Source of the DNA: MVYY01 sp012517575
GTDB lineage: Bacteria > Bacteroidota > Bacteroidia > Bacteroidales > Paludibacteraceae
NCBI GenBank assembly: GCA_031629035.1
Contig: JAVLUG010000027.1
Coordinates: 241,402 to 305,401 of the forward strand
DNA length: 64,000 bases
Reading direction: 5' to 3'
The notes under the pieces are model-generated. The model saw nothing but the letters and a program-made list of their open reading frames with translations. It searched no databases and was not told where the DNA came from. This document shows, piece after piece, positions 19,183 to 28,282 of the stretch. The position numbers and the translations under genes were made by a program. Every line of letters starts with the position of its first letter. The stretch's first letter is position 1.

Positions 19183-19202
19183 AAAAAACTAATGAAGTTT
19201 TT
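19147..19202 (+). terminator. Nested inverted repeat at the 3' end of recG (putative terminator)
   Basis: AAAACTTCAT (19147-19156) pairs with ATGAAGTTTT (19192-19201), and an inner ATTAGTT/AACTAAT repeat lies at 19174-19180 and 19187-19193. A short T run follows. The left arm is inside the recG coding end. Confidence 0.4.
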
Positions 19203-19284
19203 ATTTCTGATTCATTTTTTTTATTTTTGGGAAACGAAAAAATTCTTCTTTATCAGATTCTTCCTTTCGTAGTATTTCAAAATA

Positions 19285-19746
19285 ATGGAAAAAACACTTG
19301 TTATTATAAAACCAGGCGCTATTCAGCGCGAACTTGTCGGCGAAATCATTACCCGATTTGAAAGGAAAGGATTGCATTTATGTGGTATAAAAATGTATCA
19401 GTTTACTGATAAAGTGGTTTCTGAACATTATGCTCACTTAGCCGATCGACCTTTTTTCAAACGTATTAAGGATTCAATGATGATAACGCCCGTGATTGTT
19501 TGTTGCTGGGAAGGTCTGGATGCAGTTAGAATTGTCCGCTCCATGTCAGGAGGAACCAATGGCAGGGAAGCCGCACCCGGAACCATAAGGGGCGATTTCA
19601 GCATGAGTGTGCAGGAAAATATCGTTCACGCTTCTGATACGGTTGAAAATGCCAAGGTGGAAATCAACCGATTTTTTAAACCTGAAGAAATTTTTGAATT
19701 TAAGCCCAATAATTTTCCTTTTGTTTACGCCAACGACGAAGTTTAA
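19285..19746 (+). CDS. ndk: Nucleoside diphosphate kinase
   Basis: The 153-residue protein starts TLVIIKPGAIQRELVGEI and contains the phosphohistidine motif SVQENIVHASDT, with the active-site His, and GTIRGDFS. It balances NTP and dNTP pools by phosphate transfer from ATP. The length is slightly above the typical 140-150 but usual for Bacteroidota. It stands alone between recG and the M23 peptidase gene. Confidence 0.96.
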   Translation: MEKTLVIIKPGAIQRELVGEIITRFERKGLHLCGIKMYQFTDKVVSEHYAHLADRPFFKRIKDSMMITPVIVCCWEGLDAVRIVRSMSGGTNGREAAPGTIRGDFSMSVQENIVHASDTVENAKVEINRFFKPEEIFEFKPNNFPFVYANDEV

Positions 19747-19778
19747 TTTTTTTCTTAACTCTTTAAAATTTTTTGATT

Positions 19779-20660
19779 ATGGTAAATGTATCGCAGTATC
19801 CAAATTTCCTGATTTTATTGCTTGTTTTGTTGTTGTTTAGTGGAGCGATAAATGCACAGAAGTTTAATATTGCTTTGGTGGCGTCTTCCACATTAAAAGA
19901 TACTACCAACATTTATCATCAAATGTTGAATGATAATTCTGACGACTTGATGGAAAATCATCCGGCAGATGATATTTACAACAACATTTGGACATCTGAA
20001 AGGCTCAATCCTTATCATTTTCCGGTAGATAGTCTGCCTGATTCCGTTCGAATTGACTGTTCCAATTTTGTTCTTCCCATTTATGGAAAAGTTACATCAA
20101 AATTTGGACGTCGTCGTTATCGCTATCATTATGGAATCGATTTAAGACTCAATGTTGGCGATTCAATTCGTTGTGCTTTTGCTGGTAAAGTTCGTATTAT
20201 TGAATATGAACCCGGAGGTTATGGTCATTATGTGGTTGTGCGGCATGACAATGGGTTGGAAACGGTTTATGCACATTTATCACAAGTTTTGGTAAATTTA
20301 AATCAATACGTTAAGGCTGGTCAAATGATAGCTTTGGGTGGAAATACGGGTCGTTCTACTGGCCCTCATTTACATTTTGAAACGCGTTATCTGGGGAATG
20401 CCATCAATCCCGATTATCTTATTGATTTCGAGAGAGGTACTATGAGACAGCTTTCCTATCTGATTACCAAAAAAAATACTTTCAATTATCAAAAAGAATT
20501 GAGTAATTTGCAATTAGCTCGTTATCATGTAGTTCACAGAGGCGATACATTAAGCGAGATTGCTTCGCGCTATGGGACAACGGTAAGAAAGATTTGCAAT
20601 TTAAACAGAATTTCTACAAAAAAATTATTGAAACCGGGTCAGAAAATCAGAGTCAAATAA
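19779..20660 (+). CDS. Secreted M23 peptidase with C-terminal LysM domain
   Basis: The protein of about 293 residues has a signal peptide (to about residue 24, SGAINA), an M23 metalloendopeptidase domain (about 105-215: VTSKFGRRRYRYHYGIDLRL with the first His/Asp zinc ligands, and TGPHLHFETRY with the HxH) and a LysM domain at the C-terminus (YHVVHRGDTLSEIASRYGTT). It probably cuts peptide cross-links in peptidoglycan, bound there through LysM. Catalytic residues look complete. I chose the ATG at 19779 over the TTG at 19773. Confidence 0.92.
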   Translation: MVNVSQYPNFLILLLVLLLFSGAINAQKFNIALVASSTLKDTTNIYHQMLNDNSDDLMENHPADDIYNNIWTSERLNPYHFPVDSLPDSVRIDCSNFVLPIYGKVTSKFGRRRYRYHYGIDLRLNVGDSIRCAFAGKVRIIEYEPGGYGHYVVVRHDNGLETVYAHLSQVLVNLNQYVKAGQMIALGGNTGRSTGPHLHFETRYLGNAINPDYLIDFERGTMRQLSYLITKKNTFNYQKELSNLQLARYHVVHRGDTLSEIASRYGTTVRKICNLNRISTKKLLKPGQKIRVK

Positions 20661-20683
20661 AAGCTTACAATTTTCAAAATCTA

Positions 20684-20722
20684 AAAAAACCGTATTTTCA
20701 GGAAAGAAAAATACGGTTTTTT
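20684..20722. terminator. Bidirectional intrinsic terminator
   Basis: AAAAAACCGTATTTT (20684-20698) and AAAATACGGTTTTTT (20708-20722) form a perfect 15-bp stem with a 9-nt loop and T runs on either strand. It lies between the convergent M23 peptidase and ahcY genes. Confidence 0.92.
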
Positions 20723-20742
20723 AATTTTTTTTGATAGGTTTT

Positions 20743-22167
20743 TCAGTATCGATAATGTTCCGGTTTAAAAGGACCTTCCGGATTCACACCAATATATTCT
20801 GCCTGTTCTTTGGTTAAGCGGGTCAACTTCACACCCAATTGAGCCAGATGCAAGCGGGCAACTTCTTCATCCAAATGTTTGGGTAAGCGATATACATTTA
20901 TCTCGTATTTTTTCGTAAATAGTTCAATTTGAGCCAACGTCTGGTTGGTAAATGAATTACTCATCACAAAGGAAGGATGACCTGTTGCACAGCCAAGATT
21001 CACCAAACGACCATCAGCAAGAAGCAAAATACTATGCCCGTCAGGGAAAATGTACTTGTCCACCTGAGGTTTGATGTTAACCTTTTGAATGCCGGGAAAT
21101 TTCTTCAACTGATCTACCTGAATTTCGTTGTCGAAATGTCCAATATTGCAAACTATTGCGCCATCTTTCATTTTTTCCATATGCTGAATGGTAATAATGT
21201 CACGATTGCCGGTAGTCGTAACATAAATATTCCCTTCAGGTAAAGCATCTTCCACAGTACAAACTTCAAATCCTTCCATTGCAGCCTGCAAAGCACAAAT
21301 TGGGTCAATTTCGGTTACCATCACTCTGGCTCCGTAAGCCCGCATAGATTTGGCGCAACCTTTCCCTACATCTCCATAGCCGCAAACTACCACAACTTTC
21401 CCTGCCAGCATAATATCTGTTGCTCTTTTTATCCCGTCGGCCAATGATTCTCGACAACCATACAGATTATCGAATTTTGATTTGGTAACCGAGTCGTTGA
21501 CATTGAAAGCAGGGAAAAGCAACGTTCCTTCCGAAAGCATTTGATAAAGTCGGTGAACGCCAGTAGTGGTTTCTTCCGAAACACCACGAATTTCGGAAAT
21601 CATTTTCGACCAGAAATTTTTATTTTCTTTTAAAACTTTCTTCAAAATGGTCAGCAATTCCTTTTCATCTTCTCCTTCTGCCGGTCTGTCCAGTACGTTT
21701 GCTTCCTTTTCGGCAGCAACACCCATGTGAATCATCAGCGTGGCATCTCCGCCATCATCTACAATAAGATTTGGTCCTTTTCCGCCTTCAAAAGTCAAAG
21801 CTTGCAAGGTACACCACCAATAATCTTCCAGCGTTTCGCCTTTCCATGCAAAAACAGATATTCCGGCTGCTGCAATGGCTGCCGCTGCATGATCTTGCGT
21901 GGAATAAATATTACAACTGCACCAGCGAACTTCGGCTCCCAGTTTTGCTAACGTCTCGATTAAAACGGCTGTCTGAATAGTCATGTGAAGTGAACCCGTG
22001 ATGCGAGCGCCTTTCAGTGGCTGTAAGGCTGCATATTTTTCTCGAATTGCCATAAGTCCTGGCATTTCTTTTTCTGCCAACTCTATTTCCTTCCTGCCGA
22101 AATCGGCCAGCGAAATATCGGCTACTTTGTATGGCAAGGAAGTGAATAATGCTTTATTGTCTGTCAT
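20743..22167 (-). CDS. ahcY: Adenosylhomocysteinase
   Basis: The 474-residue protein has SAHase motifs: GSLHMTIQTAVLIETL, CNIYSTQDHAAAAIA, NVNDSVTKSKFDNLYG, the NAD-binding GYGDVGKGCA, and TTTGNRDII, ending in KPEHYRY as the family does. It hydrolyses S-adenosylhomocysteine to adenosine and homocysteine and so sustains methylation reactions. Its transcript ends at the shared terminator 20684-20722, and it is divergent from the TatD-like gene. Confidence 0.97.
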   Translation of the reverse strand: MTDNKALFTSLPYKVADISLADFGRKEIELAEKEMPGLMAIREKYAALQPLKGARITGSLHMTIQTAVLIETLAKLGAEVRWCSCNIYSTQDHAAAAIAAAGISVFAWKGETLEDYWWCTLQALTFEGGKGPNLIVDDGGDATLMIHMGVAAEKEANVLDRPAEGEDEKELLTILKKVLKENKNFWSKMISEIRGVSEETTTGVHRLYQMLSEGTLLFPAFNVNDSVTKSKFDNLYGCRESLADGIKRATDIMLAGKVVVVCGYGDVGKGCAKSMRAYGARVMVTEIDPICALQAAMEGFEVCTVEDALPEGNIYVTTTGNRDIITIQHMEKMKDGAIVCNIGHFDNEIQVDQLKKFPGIQKVNIKPQVDKYIFPDGHSILLLADGRLVNLGCATGHPSFVMSNSFTNQTLAQIELFTKKYEINVYRLPKHLDEEVARLHLAQLGVKLTRLTKEQAEYIGVNPEGPFKPEHYRY

Positions 22168-22216
22168 TTTATTGATTTTTTTGTTTAAATACCTTTTAAA
22201 TCAGATTAAAAGTTTG

Positions 22217-22224
22217 CAAAGATA
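22217..22224 (-). promoter_or_regulatory. Putative -7 element (TATCTTTG) for ahcY
   Basis: Minus-strand TATCTTTG at 22224-22217, about 50 nt before the ahcY ATG. No -33 TTTG was found at the usual distance. Confidence 0.45.
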
Positions 22225-22246
22225 TAAATTTTACTCGAAAATTCTT

Positions 22247-22254
22247 TACTTTTG
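22247..22254 (+). promoter_or_regulatory. Putative -7 element (TACTTTTG) for the TatD-like gene
   Basis: TACTTTTG matches TAnnTTTG and lies 42 nt before the ATG at 22296, divergent from the ahcY box 22 nt away. Confidence 0.5.
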
Positions 22255-22295
22255 CACCTATGTTTTTAAGATAGCCGTAGTTCATAAAGGTAAGA

Positions 22296-22937
22296 ATGAA
22301 AGAACATTTTGTTGATATACATACACATGGGAAATCAGAATTTAATCCGTTTTCTGTGAGGAATTTGCGTGTCAAGGAAGTTGCGCTTTTTTTTGATTCT
22401 GAAGAGCATCGGTTTTGCTCGGTGGGTATTCATCCCTGGTATGCCGATCAAGAAAATCCGGAAGAGTTGGCAAGTTTGTTTTGTTATGCTTCAGATAAGA
22501 GGTGGACAGCGATTGGTGAATGTGGCTTGGACAAAAATATTTCCGTTACTTTTGCTGTGCAGAAAAGTATTTTTGAACGTCAGATTTCTTTTTCCGAAAG
22601 TTTGAAAAAACCTTTGATTATCCATTGTGTAGGCTATTTCAACGAATTACTGGAAATCCGTAACAGGCTTCGACCTTCACAACTTTGGATTGTGCATGGT
22701 TTTCGTGGAAAACCCGAATTGGCCAAGCAATTATTAAAAACAGGAATTTCTCTCTCATTTGGCGAAAAACGTAATGCAGCCAGCGTTTCTGTTACGCCAA
22801 TAGACAGACTATATGTGGAAACGGATGAAAGTTTATTGCCGGTTGAGCAGTTTTATCGGGAAATTGCCAAAATTAAAAACTGTCGCCCTGAAGATTTGGA
22901 TGCGGGGAAAAAATTGCTTAATTTAACGGAATTCTGA
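22296..22937 (+). CDS. TatD-family metal-dependent hydrolase, short form
   Basis: The 213-residue protein has the TatD metal motifs: DIHTHG (HxH), IGECGLD (Glu), IIHCVGYF and WIVHGFRG (His), and YVETDES (Asp). TatD proteins are 3'-5' exonucleases or D-aminoacyl-type hydrolases; the exact substrate is unknown. It is about 40-50 residues shorter than standard TatD (about 255-265), mostly from shorter loops, but the metal ligands are all present, so it should be active. The gene stands alone. Confidence 0.88.
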   Translation: MKEHFVDIHTHGKSEFNPFSVRNLRVKEVALFFDSEEHRFCSVGIHPWYADQENPEELASLFCYASDKRWTAIGECGLDKNISVTFAVQKSIFERQISFSESLKKPLIIHCVGYFNELLEIRNRLRPSQLWIVHGFRGKPELAKQLLKTGISLSFGEKRNAASVSVTPIDRLYVETDESLLPVEQFYREIAKIKNCRPEDLDAGKKLLNLTEF

Positions 22938-23062
22938 ATCGATTCTGTTTTTCAACCCAATCTTGAAAGAAACAAGTTGGGTAAGAATAAATTTTTTGGA
23001 ACTTATATTTCTGATTTTCATTGTTTTTCTTTTATTTTTTTAAGACATTACCAACAAAAAAT

Positions 23063-24646
23063 ATGAAAAAGGTATATTTGATTTTTATTTTCAATTTAAT
23101 TTTTGCCGGAGTTTTTGGACAGGGAATATCGTTGATGCAGCAACGTAAATTAATGAACGCCTTGAATGCCATTTCAAATTTGTATGTGGACAGCATTAAT
23201 GACAAAAAACTTGTCGAATCGGCAATAACAGCTCTTTTGAAAGATTTGGATCCGCATTCGTCCTATATTCCTCGCGAAGAAGTGGAACGGATCAACGAAC
23301 CGCTGGAAGGCGAGTTTGAAGGAATAGGCATTCAGTTTCAAATTTTTGAAGATACATTGATGGTGGTGCAGACCATTGCAGGCTGTCCTGCCGAAAAAGT
23401 TGGAATTCTTCCCGGCGACCGTATTATTTATATCAACGACGAATTGGTTGCTGGCGTAAAAATTCAAAATTCCGACATCATGAAACGGCTGCGAGGGCCA
23501 CGAGGTTCGGAAGTTACGGTTAAAATATTGCGTCGAGGAAAGTCCGAATTACTCATTTTTAAAATTATACGCGATAAGATTCCACTTTACAGTGTGGATG
23601 CACATTACATGATTGGGAAAGATATTGGTTACATCAAAATCAATAGTTTTGGCCGTACAACCGATGAAGAATTTGTCAAGGCATTTTCCGAACTTCAGAA
23701 AAAAGGAATGAAGCATTTGATTGTGAGCTTACAAGGAAACGGAGGCGGGTATTTGGCTACGGCAATTCAATTGGCAGATGAATTTTTGGATCGCGGAAAA
23801 CTTATTGTTTACACGGAGGGATTACATCAGCCAAAAAAAGAATCGCTCGCTACCGCCATCGGCAACTTTGAAACAGGTAAGTTGATAGTACTGGTTGACG
23901 AATATTCAGCATCAGCCAGCGAAATTGTGTCGGGAGCTTTGCAGGACTGGGATAGAGCTGTTATTGTAGGAAGAAGAACTTTCGGTAAAGGATTGGTGCA
24001 GCAGCAGTTTCCGTTGATTGATGGCTCGATGATGAGGTTGACGACAGCACGATATTATACTCCATCCGGTCGATGTATTCAGAAACCTTATAAAGATGGC
24101 GCAGAAAAATATGAACGCGAATTGCTGACCCGTTATAAAAAAGGAGAATTACTGCATCCCGATAGTATTCATTTCCCCGATTCTCTTCGTTATCAGACTT
24201 TGAAACTTAAACGTACCGTTTATGGCGGTGGCGGTATCATGCCGGATGTTTTTGTTCCTCTGGATACTACCCGTTTTACCGATTATCATCAAAAATTAGT
24301 TGCAAGGGGCGTGATCAATAAAGTTTCCGTTCAGTTTATCGATCAGAACAGGGAAGACTTGAAGAGAAAATTCAGTACGTTCGACAAATTTGAAAAAGAA
24401 TTTTCGGTTGACGATGACTTTTTACAGCAGTTGATTCAAGCCGGAGAAAAGGAAAATATTCCGTTTCAGTCGGCACAGTTCGACACCTCGAGAGAGCTGA
24501 TAAAATTGCAGCTTAAAGCATTGGTTGCACGCGATTTGTGGGACATAAATGCCTATTACCAAATCATAGACAATGATAATGAAGTTCTCAAAAAAGCAGT
24601 CGAATTATTGCAAACGCCTGATGCATACGAACAAATTTTAAAGTAA
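23063..24646 (+). CDS. S41 C-terminal processing protease with PDZ domain
   Basis: The protein of about 527 residues has a signal peptide (about 1-20, AGVFG), a tail-protease N-terminal helix region, a PDZ domain (EFEGIGIQFQIFED ... CPAEKVGILPGDRIIYIND, about 85-165) and the S41 core with the catalytic Ser in DEYSASASEIVSG and the Lys in RRTFGKGLVQQQ. These periplasmic proteases trim or degrade proteins at their C-termini. The ATG at 23063 is chosen because the signal peptide starts there; an upstream TTG at 23021 adds no family sequence. pnuC starts 13 nt after the stop. Confidence 0.93.
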   Translation: MKKVYLIFIFNLIFAGVFGQGISLMQQRKLMNALNAISNLYVDSINDKKLVESAITALLKDLDPHSSYIPREEVERINEPLEGEFEGIGIQFQIFEDTLMVVQTIAGCPAEKVGILPGDRIIYINDELVAGVKIQNSDIMKRLRGPRGSEVTVKILRRGKSELLIFKIIRDKIPLYSVDAHYMIGKDIGYIKINSFGRTTDEEFVKAFSELQKKGMKHLIVSLQGNGGGYLATAIQLADEFLDRGKLIVYTEGLHQPKKESLATAIGNFETGKLIVLVDEYSASASEIVSGALQDWDRAVIVGRRTFGKGLVQQQFPLIDGSMMRLTTARYYTPSGRCIQKPYKDGAEKYERELLTRYKKGELLHPDSIHFPDSLRYQTLKLKRTVYGGGGIMPDVFVPLDTTRFTDYHQKLVARGVINKVSVQFIDQNREDLKRKFSTFDKFEKEFSVDDDFLQQLIQAGEKENIPFQSAQFDTSRELIKLQLKALVARDLWDINAYYQIIDNDNEVLKKAVELLQTPDAYEQILK

Positions 24647-24659
24647 AAAGGTCAAAACA

Positions 24660-25274
24660 ATGATTTTGTTGAAAGAAACTTTTTCGTTCGATTCGGTCTT
24701 GGAATACGTTATCGACAATTGGGTAGAGCTCACTGGCGCTATTTTGAGTTTGATATATCTTATTTTATCGGTGAGACAGAAAATAGGATTGTGGATTTTC
24801 GGATTTCTGTGCGCCGCATTGTACGTGTATGTTTTCTTTCAAAGCAAGTTTTATGCAGGTATGACGCTGCAGTTTTATTACATGGCAGTCAGCATTTACG
24901 GATGGATAACATGGAAAAAAGGAACAACAGACACCCAACCTGAATTGCCCGTAACACGAACCTCAAAGCACATGGCTTTCGATTTGATGACGGTTTTTTT
25001 GGCTATATTTGTCATTTATTTTTTCATTTTGGGCAATTTTACCGATTCTCCACTTCCCAGAGGCGATGCTTTTACTACAGCTCTGAGTATTGTAGCTACC
25101 TGGATGCTCGCAAAAAAATTACTCGAAAACTGGTTGCTCTGGATTGTTGCTGATGCCGTTTCTACAGGTTTGTATATTTATCGCGGACTGTATCCTACAG
25201 CCGTACTTTTTACTGTTTATACACTGATGGCTGTGTTGGGTTATTTCCAATGGAAAAAGTCTATTCATCGTTAG
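24660..25274 (+). CDS. pnuC: Nicotinamide riboside transporter PnuC
   Basis: The 204-residue protein has about seven transmembrane helices and PnuC motifs: NWVELTGAILSLIYLILSV, the YYMAVSIYGWITWKK stretch (WxxW-type region), GDAFTTALSIVATWMLAKK and ENWLLWIVADAVSTGLYIYRG in pieces. PnuC imports nicotinamide riboside by facilitated diffusion. A related Bacteroidota branch (PnuT) imports thiamine, but the neighbour here is an NR-kinase-like gene 48 nt downstream, which favours nicotinamide riboside. Confidence 0.9.
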   Translation: MILLKETFSFDSVLEYVIDNWVELTGAILSLIYLILSVRQKIGLWIFGFLCAALYVYVFFQSKFYAGMTLQFYYMAVSIYGWITWKKGTTDTQPELPVTRTSKHMAFDLMTVFLAIFVIYFFILGNFTDSPLPRGDAFTTALSIVATWMLAKKLLENWLLWIVADAVSTGLYIYRGLYPTAVLFTVYTLMAVLGYFQWKKSIHR

Positions 25275-25322
25275 AAGTTACAAAATATTTTGTTCAGTAA
25301 ATGAAGAAAACAAATTGATAAT

Positions 25323-25844
25323 ATGTTGAAAGTTGCTATTTTGGGGCCTGAATCTACGGGAAAAACTGAACTTGCCAAATCTCTTGCTGAATTTTATCGT
25401 GTAGATTGGGTTCCCGAATTTGCGCGCGAATATATGGAAAGTTTATCACGACCGTATGATTATGAGGATGTTTGTCGCATTGCTGCCCATCAGATTGATG
25501 AAGAGCTGTATTACGAAAATCATCCGAATGACGGGAAAAAGTTTGTTTTTTTCGATACGGATTTAATAATCACCAAAGTTTGGTTTCAGTACAAGTACGG
25601 AAAAGTCCCCAAGTTTTTATCGGAAAGATTGAACCGGCATTTTTTTGATTTTTATTTGCTGTGTTATCCTGATTTGCCGTGGGAGCCCGATTTGGTTCGA
25701 GAACATGGAGACGACAGAGAATTTTTCTTCAACTGGTATAAGCAAGAAATAGAAAAAACAGGAAAGTCGGTTGCCATTATTACCGGAATCGGCAAGGAAA
25801 GGTCGCAAAATGCCATTCGGGCATTGTCTTCATTTTTAAGTTAG
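25323..25844 (+). CDS. NadR-type nicotinamide riboside kinase
   Basis: The 173-residue P-loop protein begins KVAILGPESTGKTELAKSLA (Walker A) and has VPEFAREYM and FFDTDLIITKVWFQYKYG, which match the kinase domain of NadR. It lacks the adenylyltransferase and DNA-binding domains of enterobacterial NadR, so it is a stand-alone kinase: NR plus ATP gives NMN. Trapping by phosphorylation drives uptake through the upstream pnuC, so the two genes form an NAD salvage unit. Confidence 0.88.
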   Translation: MLKVAILGPESTGKTELAKSLAEFYRVDWVPEFAREYMESLSRPYDYEDVCRIAAHQIDEELYYENHPNDGKKFVFFDTDLIITKVWFQYKYGKVPKFLSERLNRHFFDFYLLCYPDLPWEPDLVREHGDDREFFFNWYKQEIEKTGKSVAIITGIGKERSQNAIRALSSFLS

Positions 25845-25869
25845 TTTTATAAATTTTTAATTCAAATTT

Positions 25870-26760
25870 ATGGAAAAGGAAATTTTAGATGCTATCATCG
25901 AATTATCGAAAGTAGATCAGTATAAATTTGCATGTCATCAGCACGTGATGAACGAACGGATGCCTTCCATCAATAATTTGCAGGAAATTGTTCAGTTGTG
26001 CCGTTCTGTTTTGTTCCCGGGTTACTTTGATGATGCGGCGCTCGATTCCGATACGTTGCTTTATCATATCGGACTCAGTATCGATCGATTGAAACTTTTG
26101 CTTACCGAGCAGATGAAAGCGGGAATTTGTTTCGAGAGCGAACATCCGACCGATAAAAATGTATGTAACGACATGGAGCAGAACGTTGTACAAAAAGTAA
26201 ATGCTTTTATTGCCCAATTGCCGGAAATTCGCAGAAAACTTTATACCGATGTGATTGCCGCCTATAATGGCGACCCTGCCGCCAAAAGTATTGGAGAAGT
26301 GATTTTTTGCTATCCGGGTATTCGAGCCATCAGCAATTATCGTATTGCCCATGCCCTGCTAAAACTCGATGTTCCTTTGATTCCCCGTATTATCAGTGAA
26401 ATGGCACATTCGGAAACAGGTATTGACATTCATCCCGGCGCCGAAATTGGTGATTACTTTATGATAGATCATGGTACGGGTGTCGTTATTGGAGAAACAT
26501 CGGTGATTGGTGACAACGTGAAAATGTATCAGGGCGTTACGTTGGGAGCCAGAAGTTTTCCCCTCGACGAGAATGGAAACCCCATAAAAGGAATCGTTCG
26601 CCATCCGCGAATAGGCAACAATGTGATTATCTATTCCAATTCTACCATTTTGGGAAACATTACTGTTGGAGATGGAGCTGTGATTGGCGGTAACCTTTGG
26701 GTGGACAGAGATGTGCCGGCTGGGGCAAAACTTTCGCAAGATGATAAACTGAAACGTTGA
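25870..26760 (+). CDS. cysE: Serine O-acetyltransferase
   Basis: The 296-residue protein has an alpha-helical N-terminal half and a left-handed beta-helix of hexapeptide repeats (about 185-290) with IDIHPGAEIGDYFMIDHGTG (catalytic His and Asp), VVIGETSVIGDNVKMYQGVT and HPRIGNNVIIYSN. It acetylates serine with acetyl-CoA for cysteine synthesis. It is of the longer EpsC/plant-like kind common in Bacteroidales. The THUMP methyltransferase gene starts 8 nt later, so the two are probably co-transcribed. Confidence 0.93.
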   Translation: MEKEILDAIIELSKVDQYKFACHQHVMNERMPSINNLQEIVQLCRSVLFPGYFDDAALDSDTLLYHIGLSIDRLKLLLTEQMKAGICFESEHPTDKNVCNDMEQNVVQKVNAFIAQLPEIRRKLYTDVIAAYNGDPAAKSIGEVIFCYPGIRAISNYRIAHALLKLDVPLIPRIISEMAHSETGIDIHPGAEIGDYFMIDHGTGVVIGETSVIGDNVKMYQGVTLGARSFPLDENGNPIKGIVRHPRIGNNVIIYSNSTILGNITVGDGAVIGGNLWVDRDVPAGAKLSQDDKLKR

Positions 26761-26768
26761 TTTTTTAG

Positions 26769-27977
26769 ATGAAAACAACATCCGGAAACGACAATAAAAT
26801 TAAGAAATTCTTTGTGGAGAAGGAATTTCCAATGATAGCCAAAACCTTTCAGGGACTCGAAGAGATATTGGCCGAAGAACTTACTGAATTGGGAGCCAAC
26901 AATGTACAAATAGAGCGGCGGGCAGTGAGTTTTAGCGGCGATAAGACCATGTTGTACAAGGCAAATTTACATTGCAGAACTGCTTTACGCATTCTTAAAC
27001 CGATCTTTTCTTTTGAAGCAGACAATACGGACGAATTATACAAAAAAATCAAGTCTGTAGAATGGGATAATCTTCTAAAGGTGAATAATACTTTTTCGGT
27101 GGATGCGACCGTTTTTTCTGACGAATTCCAGCATTCACGCTTTGTAACCTATCGGGTGAAAGATGCCATTGTTGATTGGTTTTCGGAACATTTCAACGAT
27201 CGTCCAAGTATTTCTGTGGAAGACCCCGATTTCGTATTTAATATCCACATAGCCGGAAATCATTGTACTCTGTCACTCGACAGTTCGGGTGAATCGCTTC
27301 ATAAACGTGGTTACCGCATCGGGCAAACGAAAGCTCCGCTGAATGAAGTTTTGGCTGCCGGAATGTTGATGTTGGCTGGTTGGAAAGGACAATCCGACTT
27401 TCTTGATCCGATGTGCGGCTCGGGAACTTTGCTTATCGAAGCTGCCTTGATTGCCTTAAACATTCCTCCCGGAATTTTCAGAGCTTCGTTTGCATTCGAA
27501 AAATGGCCCGATTTCGATAAAATGCTTTTTGATGCCTTATACAACGATGATTCACAGGAGCGACCTTTTGAATATACAATTTTTGGATCAGATATTTCTG
27601 CACATGCCGTTAAAATTGCCGAACAAAATGTTAAAAGCAGTGGACTTTCGAAATATATTTCTTTACAGGTGATGCCAATAGAAAAAATCGAACCGCCTTC
27701 AGCCAATTGCTTCATTGTTACCAATCCTCCTTATGGAGAACGACTTCCATCGAAAGATATTTTTGAATTGTATGCCAACTTGGGTTCATTACTGAAACGT
27801 AAATTTTCGGGCTGTACGGCATGGGTAATCAGTTCTAACGAAGAAGCGTTGAAAAAGATTGGTTTAAAACCTTCCAAACGCTATCGTTTGATGAATGGTC
27901 CGCTTGAATGCTGGTTTCAGCAGTATGAACTTTTTTCGGGAAAACGCAACGATTATTTGCAGAAAAAGAATTCGTAA
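26769..27977 (+). CDS. THUMP-domain class I RNA methyltransferase (RlmL N-terminal-half/YpsC-like)
   Basis: The protein of up to 402 residues has a THUMP RNA-binding domain (about 50-170), then a Rossmann methyltransferase with FLDPMCGSGTLLIEAALIA (SAM motif) and VTNPPYGERL (the NPPY catalytic motif). It probably makes an N2-methylguanosine in 23S rRNA, as RlmL does for G2445. It is a single-domain form without the RlmK half. Translation may start at 26769 (ATG) or at the internal ATG 26832, where family similarity begins (MIAKTFQGLEEILAEEL). tRNA-Leu follows downstream. Confidence 0.9.
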   Translation: MKTTSGNDNKIKKFFVEKEFPMIAKTFQGLEEILAEELTELGANNVQIERRAVSFSGDKTMLYKANLHCRTALRILKPIFSFEADNTDELYKKIKSVEWDNLLKVNNTFSVDATVFSDEFQHSRFVTYRVKDAIVDWFSEHFNDRPSISVEDPDFVFNIHIAGNHCTLSLDSSGESLHKRGYRIGQTKAPLNEVLAAGMLMLAGWKGQSDFLDPMCGSGTLLIEAALIALNIPPGIFRASFAFEKWPDFDKMLFDALYNDDSQERPFEYTIFGSDISAHAVKIAEQNVKSSGLSKYISLQVMPIEKIEPPSANCFIVTNPPYGERLPSKDIFELYANLGSLLKRKFSGCTAWVISSNEEALKKIGLKPSKRYRLMNGPLECWFQQYELFSGKRNDYLQKKNS

Positions 27978-28060
27978 ATTCAAATGTATTTTTAATTTGC
28001 TGAATATCAATAAAAATAATATCTTTTTAATTAAAAAAAGAAATTTCGACAGTTTTTGTT

Positions 28061-28090
28061 TTTGTGAATCAAAAAAATAATTTACTTTTG
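28061..28090 (+). promoter_or_regulatory. Bacteroidota promoter for tRNA-Leu
   Basis: TTTG at 28061-28064 and TACTTTTG at 28083-28090 with an 18-nt spacer match the -33/-7 consensus. The tRNA starts 12 nt after the -7 box. Confidence 0.75.
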
Positions 28091-28101
28091 TACCCGCTAA
28101 T

Positions 28102-28185
28102 GCCCAGATGGCGGAATCGGTAGACGCGCTGGTCTCAAACACCAGTGGATTCACTTCCATGCCGGTTCGACCCCGGCTCTGGGTA
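28102..28185 (+). tRNA. tRNA-Leu (anticodon CAA)
   Basis: The 84-nt sequence folds as a class II tRNA: acceptor stem GCCCAGA/TCTGGGT, D arm with GGCGGAATCGGTAGACGC, anticodon stem CTGGT/ACCAG with loop CTCAAAC giving CAA, a variable arm, and T arm CCGG-TTCGACC-CCGG. CCA is not encoded. It reads UUG codons. It has its own promoter and a strong terminator. Confidence 0.96.
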
Positions 28186-28192
28186 CTAGAAA

Positions 28193-28228
28193 AAAGCTCA
28201 ATCAATTGATTCTCAATGATTGGGCTTT
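28193..28228 (+). terminator. Intrinsic terminator of tRNA-Leu
   Basis: AAAGCTCAATCA (28193-28204) pairs with TGATTGGGCTTT (28217-28228) with one G-U pair, and is followed by TAGTTTTAGTT. Confidence 0.85.
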
Positions 28229-28257
28229 AGTTTTAGTTATAGACAAGTTCTGTTAAC

Positions 28258-28282
28258 GGCTCGCCTGCAAAAACATGTGTTT
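28258..28282 (+). repeat. Left terminal inverted repeat of the ISL3-type element
   Basis: 25 nt matching the complement of 29658-29682 at 24 positions (G/A at base 6). Confidence 0.9.
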
